From the NCBI GenBank assembly GCA_013821025.1, contig JACDHN010000001.1:1-30413 (forward strand): 30,413 nt of DNA, given 5' to 3'. A program made the translations under genes and the position numbers. Below, piece after piece: positions 9,303-17,308 of the stretch. Position 1 is the stretch's first letter, and each line of letters opens with the position of its first letter. The notes under the pieces are model-generated. The model did no database searches. It saw nothing but the letters and a program-made list of their open reading frames with translations, and was not told where the DNA came from. This DNA is from Acidimicrobiia bacterium (lineage in GTDB: Bacteria; Actinomycetota; Acidimicrobiia; Acidimicrobiales; Ilumatobacteraceae).

Positions 9303-9782
9303 TCAATGAGATGTCGGGGCGTCGCTGAGCAGGCGGAGCGCGTGAGGCAGCACGTCGAGGATGGCACCGAGCTGTTCCACGCAGCCGTTGGGCGAACCGG
9401 GGGTGTTGCAGATGATCGCCTGGCCGCGGATACCGGCGATGCCGCGCGACAGGCGTCCGAGCGGGCTGACGAGATGCATCGCCTCGGCCAGCCCAGGTGC
9501 CTCCCGCTCCAACACGAGCCGGGTTCCCTCAGGGGTCTGGTCACGCGGGGCGAAGCCCGTTCCCCCCGTCGTGACGATGAGTCCGCAGAACTCGTCGGCG
9601 AGATCGGTGAGCGCGACGGCGACGGCGGTCGCGCCGTCCTCGGTGACCCGATGCTCGACAACGTCGAGACCGGCCTTAGACAGCTGCGCTACGAGCGCTG
9701 CGCCCGCCTTGTCCTCCCGGGTGCCGCCGGCGACGCCGTCGCTCACGGTCAACACCTTGGCCAACAGCGCGCTGTCGTTCAT
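9303..9782 (-). CDS. mog: MogA/MoaB-type molybdopterin-binding protein
   Basis: A 159-residue MoCF-domain protein, which adenylylates molybdopterin in molybdenum-cofactor synthesis (MogA) or is a MoaB paralogue. Seen: VLTVSDGVAGGTREDKAG, LIVTTGGTGFAPRDQTPEGT (the TTGGTG phosphate loop with the Asp and Thr that follow) and ICNTPGSPNGCVEQLGAILDVLPHAL. The start overlaps the fmt stop by ATGA, so it appears to be in an operon with fmt and def. No other molybdenum genes are nearby. MogA versus MoaB is not settled. Confidence 0.88.
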   Translation of the reverse strand: MNDSALLAKVLTVSDGVAGGTREDKAGAALVAQLSKAGLDVVEHRVTEDGATAVAVALTDLADEFCGLIVTTGGTGFAPRDQTPEGTRLVLEREAPGLAEAMHLVSPLGRLSRGIAGIRGQAIICNTPGSPNGCVEQLGAILDVLPHALRLLSDAPTSH

Positions 9783-10684
9783 CGCCCGACCGTATCGTCG
9801 TTGTCCGCCTCGGCCGCCTCGTCGCCGAAGCGCTCCCCGTCGGCCGGTCGAGCACCGTTGGCGAACGACTGCCAGCTCATACGAGGCGATCCGGCCTGCT
9901 GCACCTGCACGGGCCGCAGCGCTTGGCCGTCGCCGGCCGTGATCACGTCGCCGACCAGCTCGCCCGGCGCCGCTGCGCCAGGCGCCGCTGTCCGGTCAGC
10001 GGCATGCAACTTGAAGCGTTCGCCGCGGAACGTGGTGAAGGCGTTCCCCACACGCACCACGCGGTGCAGCTCGACCGCCGGCCGGCGCCAGTCGAGACGC
10101 CGCTCGTCGGGCGAGATCTTGTGCGCGTACGTGACGTCGCCGTGCTGGGGCTCAGGCTCGCCGAGACCGGCGGCCAGCCGATCGACGAGCAACCTCGTCC
10201 CGAGGTCCACCAGTTCCCTGCGCAGCTCATCGGCGGTCGTCTCCGAGCCGATCGGAACCTCGGCCATGGCGTACACGGCACCGGTGTCGAGCCCCTCCTC
10301 GACGTCCATCACGCAGACGCCGGTGACGTCGTCGCCAGCGAGAATCGCACGCTCCACGGGCGCTGCTCCGCGCCAACGGGGCAGCAGCGAGAAGTGCAGG
10401 TTCACCATCGGCAACGCGGCAAGCACGGCTCCAGGGATGATCCGCCCGTAGGCAACTACGACTCCGAGCTCGGAACCGGCGTCGACAAGATCGGCCATGT
10501 CGTGACTGACGCGAAGGCCGAGGTCGAGCGCCGCCTGCTTCACCGGGCTGGGACCGGTACGGCCACCGCGCCCCCGGCGGGCATCCGCTCGCGTCTCGAC
10601 GAGGGCGATGTCGTGGCCGGCCTCGTGCAACGCCAGCAACGGCGGCACCGACATCTCAGGCGTGCCGAGGTAGGCCAGCCGCAC
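9779..10684 (-). CDS. fmt: Methionyl-tRNA formyltransferase
   Basis: Formylates Met-tRNAfMet using 10-formyl-THF. The 301-residue product has an N-terminal MRLAYLGTPEMSVPPLLAL, GVVVAYGRIIPGAVL, and the active-site run MVNLHFSLLPRWRGAAPVE with N95 and H97. D133 in GLDTGAVYAM completes the catalytic Asn-His-Asp trio. The C-terminal OB-like tRNA-binding domain starts near residue 200 (DERRLDWRRPAVELHRVVR, NAFTTFRGERFKL). It starts three bases after the def stop and overlaps mog by ATGA. The def-fmt pairing is the common arrangement. Confidence 0.97.
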   Translation of the reverse strand: MRLAYLGTPEMSVPPLLALHEAGHDIALVETRADARRGRGGRTGPSPVKQAALDLGLRVSHDMADLVDAGSELGVVVAYGRIIPGAVLAALPMVNLHFSLLPRWRGAAPVERAILAGDDVTGVCVMDVEEGLDTGAVYAMAEVPIGSETTADELRRELVDLGTRLLVDRLAAGLGEPEPQHGDVTYAHKISPDERRLDWRRPAVELHRVVRVGNAFTTFRGERFKLHAADRTAAPGAAAPGELVGDVITAGDGQALRPVQVQQAGSPRMSWQSFANGARPADGERFGDEAAEADNDDTVGR

Positions 10685-10687
10685 GGA

Positions 10688-11218
10688 TCAGCGCAGGCGG
10701 AGGCGGCGACGTTCGGGCACCGGCGCGTCAGGAGCCTCGGAGATCGAGCGGAACTCAGCCAGCGCCGCCTTGCGCTGATCGGGCGTCATCCGGTCGAACA
10801 TCAGCACCCCGTCGAGGTGGTCGATCTCGTGCTGGAACAGCCGGGCCTCCAGCTCGTCGGCCTCGATCTCGATCGTCTCGCCGTCGAGCCCGACGCCACG
10901 CATCAGCACCTCTTTGGGACGCAGCATCTCGACGTACAGCCCGGGGATCGACAAGCACCCCTCGTCGTAGAGCCACTCCCCCGACGACTCGACGATCTCG
11001 GGGTTGAGCACCACGAGCGGTTGCTCGCCGAGGTCCCAGACGAAGATCTGTTTGCGTACGCCGATCTGGGGGGCGGCGAGGGCAATGCCGTTGCCCAACG
11101 AGTACAGCGTCTCGAACATGTCGTCGACCAACCGGACCACCTTGGCGTCGATGTCGTCGACGGGCGTTGCCGCCGACTTGAGCACCGGGTCCCCGAACGT
11201 CCGGATCTGGTACGACAT
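10688..11218 (-). CDS. def: Peptide deformylase
   Basis: Metal-dependent removal of the N-formyl group from new proteins. The 176-residue product carries all three motifs: GIALAAPQIG (motif 1, residues 44-53), EGCLS (87-91, metal ligand C89) and HEIDH (130-134, metal ligands H130 and H134, catalytic E131). In motif 1 the usual second glycine is replaced by Ala46. The frame is open to 11353, but homology starts at MSYQIRTFGDPVL, so the ATG at 11218 is chosen. No ribosome binding site precedes it and a TAGCCT box ends seven bases upstream, suggesting a leaderless mRNA. It heads def-fmt-mog and diverges from the methyltransferase gene with only 21 bases between the two starts. Confidence 0.95.
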   Translation of the reverse strand: MSYQIRTFGDPVLKSAATPVDDIDAKVVRLVDDMFETLYSLGNGIALAAPQIGVRKQIFVWDLGEQPLVVLNPEIVESSGEWLYDEGCLSIPGLYVEMLRPKEVLMRGVGLDGETIEIEADELEARLFQHEIDHLDGVLMFDRMTPDQRKAALAEFRSISEAPDAPVPERRRLRLR

Positions 11219-11225
11219 GCGTGTC

Positions 11226-11231
11226 AGGCTA
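11226..11231 (-). promoter_or_regulatory. Candidate -10 box of a leaderless def transcript
   Basis: On the def strand the sequence GGATAGCCTGACACGC lies directly before the start ATG. TAGCCT fits the TANNNT -10 pattern, and its distance of seven bases to the ATG is that expected for leaderless transcripts, which are common in actinobacteria. There is no ribosome binding site. The promoter is inferred only from position and the short motif. Confidence 0.35.
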
Positions 11232-11239
11232 TCCGTCCG

Positions 11240-11836
11240 ATGCCGCACTATTTCGACGAGCAGCCGGCGTCGAGCTCTGATCCACGCACCGTGGACGTCG
11301 ACCTCGGCGACGTCCGTTTCGCGCTGACCACCGATCGTGGCGTCTTCAGCCACGGCACGCTCGACACCGGCACCGCCGTGCTGCTGAGCGACGCCCCCTC
11401 ACCGCCGGGGCATGGGGAGCTCCTCGACATCGGCTGCGGCACAGGCGCCATCGCCCTGGCGCTGGCCCTGCGATCACCGTCCGCCCGCGTGTGGGCCGTC
11501 GACGTGAACGAGCGGGCCCGAGACCTGACGAGGGGCAACGCCGAGCGCAACGGCGTCTCGAACATCCGTGTCGTCTGCCCCGCCGACGTGCCCCTCGACA
11601 TGCGCTTCGACGCCCTCTGGTCCAACCCGCCGATCCGCATCGGCAAACCGGCGCTGCACGAGCTGCTCGCCGGCTGGCTGGCCCGGCTCACCACCGAAGG
11701 AACGGCCACGCTGGTCGTGCAGCGCAACCTCGGCGCCGACTCGTTACACCGCTGGCTGCAGGCGAATGGCTGGCCGACAGAACGGCTTGGGTCGTCGAAG
11801 GGCTTCCGCTTGTTACACGTCACACAGAACCACTGA
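11240..11836 (+). CDS. Class I SAM-dependent methyltransferase, RsmC/MTS-like
   Basis: A 198-residue Rossmann-fold methyltransferase: LLDIGCGTGAIALALA (SAM motif I, about 61-76), VWAVDVNERARDLTRGNAERNGV (motif II; Asp binds the SAM ribose) and the catalytic motif LWSNPPIRIGK (motif IV, 127-136), then LVVQRNLGADSLHRWLQANGW. The NPPIRIG motif is typical of small MTS-domain proteins related to the C-terminal half of RsmC (16S rRNA m2G), so an N2-guanine rRNA methyltransferase is likely but not proven. A longer open frame to the left is a shadow of fmt/def; the ATG at 11240 starts the homologous part. No ribosome binding site is visible, so it may be leaderless. Confidence 0.88.
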   Translation: MPHYFDEQPASSSDPRTVDVDLGDVRFALTTDRGVFSHGTLDTGTAVLLSDAPSPPGHGELLDIGCGTGAIALALALRSPSARVWAVDVNERARDLTRGNAERNGVSNIRVVCPADVPLDMRFDALWSNPPIRIGKPALHELLAGWLARLTTEGTATLVVQRNLGADSLHRWLQANGWPTERLGSSKGFRLLHVTQNH

Positions 11837-11861
11837 CCCCGATCCGCTCCGCCGCCATCTG

Positions 11862-13616
11862 TCAGGCCCGGGGTGGATCGACCTCGATACGCAGCCGGGA
11901 GCGCGCCGGGCGAGCGGTCGTGATGAGCACCGTCCCGAGTTGCTCCCAATCCGGCGCCCGGACGAGGAACTGCGCCGCCGCACCAGGCCGCGGACCCACT
12001 GTGACCAATTCACGCGGCAGGGCGGCGGCGAACTCCGCAGCGCCCACTCCGCTCACAGATGCCAGGGCCGCATACGGCGGCAACCTCAGCTCCTCGCGGC
12101 GTGACGACTCGACGCGCGCCATGCGCCCAGGATCAGCCAGCAGCACGGCCCGCAGCACCTCGTGGCGGGGCAGGTACGTCTGCACCAGCACGCGGCCCCC
12201 GCCCGCCCGCGGCCCGACGAGGCGAGCCGCCCGGACCAGCAGCGCCATCGCCTGTTCGCTGGCGCGGTAGCGCGGGGCCAACAACTCCGCGTCGATGTCG
12301 AGAAACGCCACGACGTCCGCCCGGTCCACCCGGTGCAGCACCGCCTCGGTCCCCACGTACACGCCGGCGGCCGGCGGAGGGTCGTCATCGTCACCCGTGA
12401 CGACCACCGCCTGGCGGCTCGCGGCGGCGGCGATCTCCTCTCGCAGCCGGGCAACACCGGGTCGCAAGTTGGCGAAGCCCGTCCCGCCGCACTGCTGACA
12501 CACAGCTGGCCGATCGAGGCCGCAGCGGCCGCACGAGAAGCGCCGATCGTCGCCGACGTGCACAGCGGCTCCACAGCGCTCACAGCGGGCGAGCGCCCGG
12601 CAGGTGCGGCAAGCCACGATTCGCGCCCGTCCCTTGGCGTTGTGCACACACACCACCGTGCGCTCCTGATCGCGCAGCGCTGCGATCAGTGGTGACGTCA
12701 ACATCGACGTCTTCCACGGCTCGTCGCGGGTGCGGTCCACCAAGTCGACGAGCGGCCACGCTGCTCTCGAGTCCGCCACCGACGGCCGCCGCACCGAGCC
12801 CGTAGCCCAATCCAACGCCGTGACGGTCGGTGACGGTGACACGAGCACCACCAACGCCCCGGCTTGGCGGGCACGCTCGACGGCGACGTCGCGAGCGTGC
12901 CACGTGGGGCTGCGCTCCTCCTGCAGGGCCTCGGCGTGCTCGTCGGCGACGATCACCACGGCCAGCTCAGGGCACGGAGACCACACTGCCGTCCGCGTCC
13001 CGACCACCACCTGGACGCCACCGTTCGCTGCGGCCCATTCGTCGGGCACCAGCGAAACGTGGACGTTGCAGCGCCGCAGCCGAGCGGCCAGCAACCGACT
13101 CTGGTCAACACCTGGCACCACGACGATCGTCGGGCCGTGCATCATGGCCGCAGCGACGATCGGCACCAGGTCGGCACCCGGCCCGACCACCAGCACTCCG
13201 CCGCCGCCCGCCATGAGCTCCGCCGCACCTGGATCTCGCGGCTCGGGTGCCGGTTCGGCGGGACGCCGGGATGGGACGGTCGTGACTGCCCGCAGCGGCG
13301 AGGCCGCCACGAGGAACGGCCGCAGACCCCTGGCCGCCCATCGCCGCCGCGCCCATCTGGCCAGCGCAACGACATCGCTTTGCGGGCCGCGTCCTGTGAT
13401 CTTGGCGATCGGTCGCAGGCGGTCGATCGCAACGTGACCGTCGTGCTCAGCGATGTCGAGCACCCAGCCTCCCACTCGGCGTCCGTGCAACGACACGCGC
13501 ACGATGTCGCCGAGCTGTAGCAGCGGACCCATCTCGTCAGGGACGAGGTAGTCGAACTCCTTGTCGATGCCCGTGACGTCGGGCAGCACCTTGGCGACGA
13601 GCGGCGCCGCTGTCAC
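11862..13616 (-). CDS. priA: PriA-like replication restart protein, helicase motifs lost
   Basis: PriA reloads the replisome at stalled forks. The 584-residue product has the N-terminal 3'-DNA-end-binding domain (AKVLPDVTGIDKEFDYLVPDEM, GDIVRVSLHGRRVGGWVLD) and the paired zinc-binding region with eight cysteines (336, 339, 345, 348, 362, 365, 373, 376). The Walker A position reads VVGPGADLVPI (about 144-153) with no Gly-Lys-Thr, and the DEEH box is reduced to ADEHAEALQEE (about 224). This agrees with actinobacterial PriA proteins, considered probably not to be active helicases, so the role is likely structural. Its start overlaps the metK stop by ATGA. It is the last gene of the long minus-strand array. 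Confidence 0.93.
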   Translation of the reverse strand: MTAAPLVAKVLPDVTGIDKEFDYLVPDEMGPLLQLGDIVRVSLHGRRVGGWVLDIAEHDGHVAIDRLRPIAKITGRGPQSDVVALARWARRRWAARGLRPFLVAASPLRAVTTVPSRRPAEPAPEPRDPGAAELMAGGGGVLVVGPGADLVPIVAAAMMHGPTIVVVPGVDQSRLLAARLRRCNVHVSLVPDEWAAANGGVQVVVGTRTAVWSPCPELAVVIVADEHAEALQEERSPTWHARDVAVERARQAGALVVLVSPSPTVTALDWATGSVRRPSVADSRAAWPLVDLVDRTRDEPWKTSMLTSPLIAALRDQERTVVCVHNAKGRARIVACRTCRALARCERCGAAVHVGDDRRFSCGRCGLDRPAVCQQCGGTGFANLRPGVARLREEIAAAASRQAVVVTGDDDDPPPAAGVYVGTEAVLHRVDRADVVAFLDIDAELLAPRYRASEQAMALLVRAARLVGPRAGGGRVLVQTYLPRHEVLRAVLLADPGRMARVESSRREELRLPPYAALASVSGVGAAEFAAALPRELVTVGPRPGAAAQFLVRAPDWEQLGTVLITTARPARSRLRIEVDPPRA

Positions 13617-14806
13617 ACGCCGATCGCGGAGGACAGCTCCTCGAGCCGGCTCGTGTGCTCCCAGGTGAAGTCGGCTCCCCTGCGGCCGAAGTGGCCGTAC
13701 GCAGCGGTGCGCCGGTAGATCGGTCGCAGCAGGTCGAGGTCGCGCACGATCGCTCCTGGACGCAGGTCGAACACCTCGGTGACGCCCTTGACGATGATCT
13801 CGGGATCGACGCTATGGGTGCCGAACGTCTCCACGAGGATGCTGATGGGCTGGGCCATGCCGATGGCGTAGGCGACCTGTACCTCGCAACGCTCTGCGGC
13901 TCCGGAGGCCACGACGTGCTTGGCGACCCAGCGAGCGGCGTAGGCGCCGGAGCGGTCGACCTTGCTCGGGTCCTTTCCACTGAAGGCGCCGCCGCCGTGG
14001 CGGCCCATGCCACCGTACGTGTCGACGATGATCTTGCGCCCGGTGAGGCCGGCGTCGGCGTGAGGTCCGCCGAGCACGAAGTTGCCCGTCGGGTTGACGT
14101 ACACCTTGAAGTCGTCGTCGGCGAACTGGTCGGGGATCGTCGGGTTGATGACCTGTTCGATCAGGTCGGGCCTGATCACAGAATCGCGGTCGACGCCGTC
14201 TTGGTGCTGGGTCGAGATCAGCACGGCTCGCAGCGCCACCGGCTTGCCGTCCTCGTAGTCGAACGTCACCTGCGTCTTTCCGTCTGGGCGCAGGTACGGC
14301 AGCTGACCGGACTTGCGCACCTCGGCCAGCCGTTCGGCGAGACGGTGGGCGGTCCAGATCGGCAGCGGCAGCAGGTCCTCGGTCTCGTTGCAGGCGTAGC
14401 CGAACATCATCCCCTGGTCGCCGGCACCCTGTGCGTTGAGCTGGTCCTCCCCGGCTTTGCCGCCGCGCAACTCCTCGCTGGTATCGACGCCTCTTGCGAT
14501 GTCAGGGCTCTGCTCGTCGATCGACACGATGACGCCGCACGTCTTGCCGTCGAACCCGAACAACGGGTTGTCGTAGCCGATGTCGTTGATCGTCTCGCGT
14601 GCCAGCTTCGGGATGTCGACGTAGGCCGTCGTGGACACCTCACCGGCGATCACGCAAAGACCCGTCGTCAGCAGCGTCTCGCAGGCAACCCGGCCGTGCG
14701 GATCCTCGGCCAGGATGGCGTCGAGCACCGAGTCGCTGATCTGATCGGCCATCTTGTCCGGGTGACCTTCGGTCACGCTCTCGGAGGTGAAAGTCCAGCG
14801 GGGCAC
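13613..14806 (-). CDS. metK: S-adenosylmethionine synthetase
   Basis: Makes SAM from methionine and ATP. The 397-residue product shows the full-length signature: TSESVTEGHPDKMADQISD (ATP site, His15 and Asp17), GAGDQGMMFGYACNET, the central flexible-loop region, GGGAFSGKDPSKVDRSGAYAA (P-loop-like ATP/Mg site) and a C-terminal YGHFGR. The start is a GTG at 14806 preceded by GGAGA about five bases upstream. It lies 48 bases after coaBC and overlaps priA (ATGA). The 48-base gap is too short for a SAM riboswitch, so control is probably by the operon promoter. Confidence 0.98.
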   Translation of the reverse strand: MPRWTFTSESVTEGHPDKMADQISDSVLDAILAEDPHGRVACETLLTTGLCVIAGEVSTTAYVDIPKLARETINDIGYDNPLFGFDGKTCGVIVSIDEQSPDIARGVDTSEELRGGKAGEDQLNAQGAGDQGMMFGYACNETEDLLPLPIWTAHRLAERLAEVRKSGQLPYLRPDGKTQVTFDYEDGKPVALRAVLISTQHQDGVDRDSVIRPDLIEQVINPTIPDQFADDDFKVYVNPTGNFVLGGPHADAGLTGRKIIVDTYGGMGRHGGGAFSGKDPSKVDRSGAYAARWVAKHVVASGAAERCEVQVAYAIGMAQPISILVETFGTHSVDPEIIVKGVTEVFDLRPGAIVRDLDLLRPIYRRTAAYGHFGRRGADFTWEHTSRLEELSSAIGV

Positions 14807-14854
14807 AGGTTTCTCCAGGGTCGATGTCTGATGGGTGGTGGTCGGTGGCGGCGG

Positions 14855-16084
14855 TCAGCCCGGCGCGTCCTGGCGTGCCGCAACGACGGCATCGAGGACA
14901 TGCGCGGCGATCACCCGCTTTTCGGCTCGCGCCACGCTACTCGCCGGATGGTCCTTTCGGATGATGGTCACGGCGTTGGTGTCGTGGCCGAACCCGACGA
15001 GTGGAGCACTGACATCGTTGGCCACGATGACGTCGAGGCCCTTGTGGCGCAACTTGGCGGTGGCGTTGACCACGACGTCCTCGGTCTCGGCGGCAAACCC
15101 GACGATGGTCTGCCCGGGACGTCTCGCTGCCGCCACGCCGGCCAGGATGTCGACCGTCGGCTCCAGCACGATCTCGGGCACGCCATCGCGCTTCTTCAGC
15201 TTGTCGGACGCTGCCACCTTTGGCCGGAAGTCGGCGACCGCCGCCGCCATCACGACCACGTCCACGCTCGAGGCTGCCTTGAACACGGCGTCTGCCATCT
15301 GCTCGGCCGTCTCGACCCGCTCCACTGCCACGCCGGAGGGCACGTCGGGCTCGACCGTGGTGATCAACGTCACTGCGGCGCCGCGAGCATGGGCCTCAGC
15401 GGCGATGGCATGGCCCTGCTTGCCCGAGCTGCGGTTGGCCAGCACCCGCACAGGATCGATCGGTTCGCGGGTGCCACCTGCCGTGACCAGCACCGACAAG
15501 CCGTCGAGACGCTTCACCGATGGCGCCGGGCTGTCAGAGCGGCAGGTCGTCACGTCGATCACCCTGGCCACGATGTCGGCAGGTTCAGCCATTCGCCCGA
15601 CCCCCGAGTCACCACCGGCCAGACGTCCGCTGCCAGGGCCTACCAACTCCACGCCCCGCGACATCAGCGTGGCGATGTTGTGCACGACCGCAGGATGTTC
15701 CCACATCTCGGTGTGCATGGCCGGCGCCAGCACGACGGGTGCCGTCGTGGCGATCAACGTGTTCGTGAGCAGATCGGTTGCCAGCCCGTTGGCGTAGGCA
15801 CCGATCAGCCTCGCAGTCGCAGGGGCCACGACGATCACGTCGGCCCGCCGGCCGAGACGGGTGTGGGGGATCGGGTCGGGCCCTTCCCACATGCTGGTCA
15901 TGACCGGTTCACTGGCAAGGGCGCTCAGCGTCGTGGCGCCGATGAAGCGCCCGGCCGAAGCAGTCATCACCGGCACCACGTAGGCACCGGCATCGATCAG
16001 GCGCCGCAGCACGTCGACCGCCTTGTAGGCGGCAATGCCGCCCGACACGCCGAGGACGATCGTGCGTCCGGCGAGCGCGCTCAT
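14855..16084 (-). CDS. coaBC: Bifunctional phosphopantothenoylcysteine decarboxylase / phosphopantothenate-cysteine ligase
   Basis: Two successive steps of coenzyme A synthesis. The 409-residue fusion has an N-terminal FMN-dependent CoaC domain (IVLGVSGGIAAYKAVDVLRRL, His74 in PIPHTRLGRRADVIVVAPAT) and a C-terminal CoaB domain (SVLVTAGGTREPIDPVRVLANRSSGK, with N217; VMAAAVADFRP; the Lys motif KLKKRDG). Two CoaC positions differ from the E. coli form: PAMNxxMW reads PAMHTEMW (His124 for Asn) and the flap reads GSGRLAGGDSGVGRM (151-165), where E. coli has Ala-Cys-Gly. I recall similar changes in other actinobacterial CoaBC proteins. ATG start; 18 bases after rpoZ. Confidence 0.96.
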   Translation of the reverse strand: MSALAGRTIVLGVSGGIAAYKAVDVLRRLIDAGAYVVPVMTASAGRFIGATTLSALASEPVMTSMWEGPDPIPHTRLGRRADVIVVAPATARLIGAYANGLATDLLTNTLIATTAPVVLAPAMHTEMWEHPAVVHNIATLMSRGVELVGPGSGRLAGGDSGVGRMAEPADIVARVIDVTTCRSDSPAPSVKRLDGLSVLVTAGGTREPIDPVRVLANRSSGKQGHAIAAEAHARGAAVTLITTVEPDVPSGVAVERVETAEQMADAVFKAASSVDVVVMAAAVADFRPKVAASDKLKKRDGVPEIVLEPTVDILAGVAAARRPGQTIVGFAAETEDVVVNATAKLRHKGLDVIVANDVSAPLVGFGHDTNAVTIIRKDHPASSVARAEKRVIAAHVLDAVVAARQDAPG

Positions 16085-16102
16085 CGAAAGGCCTTGCAGG
16101 GC

Positions 16103-16417
16103 CTAGTTGGTGTCGGCCGCTGCCGCGGTGTCCTCGGCCGGGGCATCTTCGGCGTCACCGTCGACCGGTTCTGGCAGCTCGGCCCAGGCGATCTTGTCGG
16201 CGGCGATCTCTTCGAAGGCGATGCTCAGCGGCTTTCGTGACACCGACGACACCTGCGGAGGCACCATGTGGCCGAGACCCTCTCCGAGCTGGTTGAAGTA
16301 GGCGTTGATGTGGCGGGCCCTGCGGGCACCGAGCGTCACCAGGCCGAACTTCGATTCCACTCGACCGAGCAGCTCCTCGATGCCGGGGTTCACCATCGTG
16401 TCGTGCGAGCGCTCCAT
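16103..16417 (-). CDS. rpoZ: RNA polymerase omega subunit
   Basis: Omega helps fold and assemble the beta' subunit. The product has NPGIEELLGRVESKFGLVTLGARRARHINAY, matching the omega core (helix with the ARRAR motif), then VSRKPLSIAFEEIAADKI, the typical KPL-hinge and C-terminal helix, and an acidic Ala/Asp/Glu-rich tail. The length is 104 residues from the ATG at 16417; an internal ATG at 16396 (MVNPGIEELL) matches family N-termini better, giving 97, and neither has a convincing ribosome binding site. The gmk-rpoZ-coaBC-metK order is common in actinobacteria. Confidence 0.94.
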   Translation of the reverse strand: MERSHDTMVNPGIEELLGRVESKFGLVTLGARRARHINAYFNQLGEGLGHMVPPQVSSVSRKPLSIAFEEIAADKIAWAELPEPVDGDAEDAPAEDTAAAADTN

Positions 16418-16426
16418 GTGCGCAGT

Positions 16427-16999
16427 CTACCGGGAGCGGGACGATTCGATGATGGCCAGCAGCTCGTCCACGGTGGTGTACAGGTCATCGTTCACGACCA
16501 CGTGGTCTGCGACCGCCAACCCAGCCGGCTCTTCGTTCTCGGCCTTGCGAAGGCGGGCCTGAACCCGGTCGTCGGGGTCGCCCCGACCGCGCAAGCGGCG
16601 TTCCTGCTCGGCGCGAGATGGTGGCAGTACGAAGATCATCACCGCGTCGGGATGTCGCTTCTTGACCTGGCAGGCGCCGTCGAGCTCGATCTCGAGCACG
16701 ACGTCACGATCGCCGACCGCATCGGGTTCTGGCACCGGGGTGCCGTAGTAGTTGCCGAGGAACTCCGTCCACTCGACGAATCCGCCTCGTTCGATGTGAC
16801 GTTCGAACTCGGCGGCGTCGGTGAACCGGTAGTCGTCGTCGGTCTCACCGGGCCGCTGGCGACGCGTCGTCCACGAGCGGCTGAGCCAGAGCCCCCGATC
16901 GCGTCGTACGAGCGCATCGACGATGGTGCCCTTTCCGACCCCACCGGGTCCGGACACCACGATGATCAGCGGAGCACCCGGCGAAGCGGGCTCAGCCAC
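16427..16999 (-). CDS. gmk: Guanylate kinase
   Basis: Phosphorylates GMP to GDP. The 190-residue product has the P-loop GPGGVGKGT (17-25), the GMP-binding region LSRSWTTRRQRPGETDDDYRF with Ser and Arg ligands, FVEWTEFLGNYYGTP, VVLEIELDGACQVKKRHPDAVMIFVLPPS (Walker B-like Asp) and the lid RLRGRGDPDDRVQARLRKAENE. The start is a GTG at 16999; the gene overlaps the end of mihF by eight bases, and mihF-gmk is a conserved actinobacterial pair. Confidence 0.97.
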   Translation of the reverse strand: MAEPASPGAPLIIVVSGPGGVGKGTIVDALVRRDRGLWLSRSWTTRRQRPGETDDDYRFTDAAEFERHIERGGFVEWTEFLGNYYGTPVPEPDAVGDRDVVLEIELDGACQVKKRHPDAVMIFVLPPSRAEQERRLRGRGDPDDRVQARLRKAENEEPAGLAVADHVVVNDDLYTTVDELLAIIESSRSR

Positions 17000-17303
17000 C
17001 GAGGGCGTTGAGGAGCGCTTGGCGCTGCTTGGCCCCGAGACCCTGCACCCGACGGTTGTCGGCGATCTCCAGCTCCTCCATCAGCTTGCGGGCCTTCACC
17101 TTGCCGACCCCTGGCAGGGATTCCAGCATGGAGACGACCTTCAGCTTGGCCATGTTCTGGTCCTCGGAGTCAAGCGCGTCTCTGAGGGTGATGGAGCCCA
17201 TCTTCAGGCGCTGTTTGATCTCGGCGCGTGCGGCACGGGCCTCGGCGGCCTTGGCGAGGGCTGCCGCCCGCTGCTCGGGTGTCAACTGCGGAGGTGTTGC
17301 CAT
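16992..17303 (-). CDS. mihF: Actinobacterial integration host factor (mIHF)
   Basis: A 103-residue nucleoid-associated DNA-binding protein, the actinobacterial IHF first described in mycobacteria; unrelated in sequence to E. coli IHF. Seen: a long basic helix (LTPEQRAAALAKAAEARAAR and AEIKQRLKMGSITLRDAL), then VVSMLESLPGVGKVKARKLM, the helix-hairpin-helix-like motif with the conserved LPGVGK, and NRRVQGLGAKQRQALLNAL. The frame is open further upstream, but homology starts near the ATG at 17303, five bases before the pyrD stop codon region. Its presence is a strong actinobacterial marker. Confidence 0.96.
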   Translation of the reverse strand: MATPPQLTPEQRAAALAKAAEARAARAEIKQRLKMGSITLRDALDSEDQNMAKLKVVSMLESLPGVGKVKARKLMEELEIADNRRVQGLGAKQRQALLNALGG

Positions 17304-17308
17304 GCCTG

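Noticed and set aside
9269..9661. Possible N-terminal extension of hisG
   Set aside because: The extension overlaps mog in another frame and lacks homology; the GTG at 9268 fits the family start.
9923..11239. Long plus-strand open frame leading into the methyltransferase gene
   Set aside because: It is opposite fmt and def, which have full motif support; the translated text is low-complexity Arg/His/Val-rich with no family pattern. Only the part from 11240 is real.
11837..11861. Intrinsic terminator between the methyltransferase gene and priA
   Set aside because: The 25-base gap holds no stable stem with a T-run.
14807..14854. SAM riboswitch before metK
   Set aside because: Only 48 bases separate coaBC from metK and no SAM riboswitch pairing is visible.
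13655..16240. 861-codon plus-strand open frame across metK and coaBC
   Set aside because: Antisense shadow in GC-rich DNA; metK, coaBC and rpoZ on the other strand are certain.
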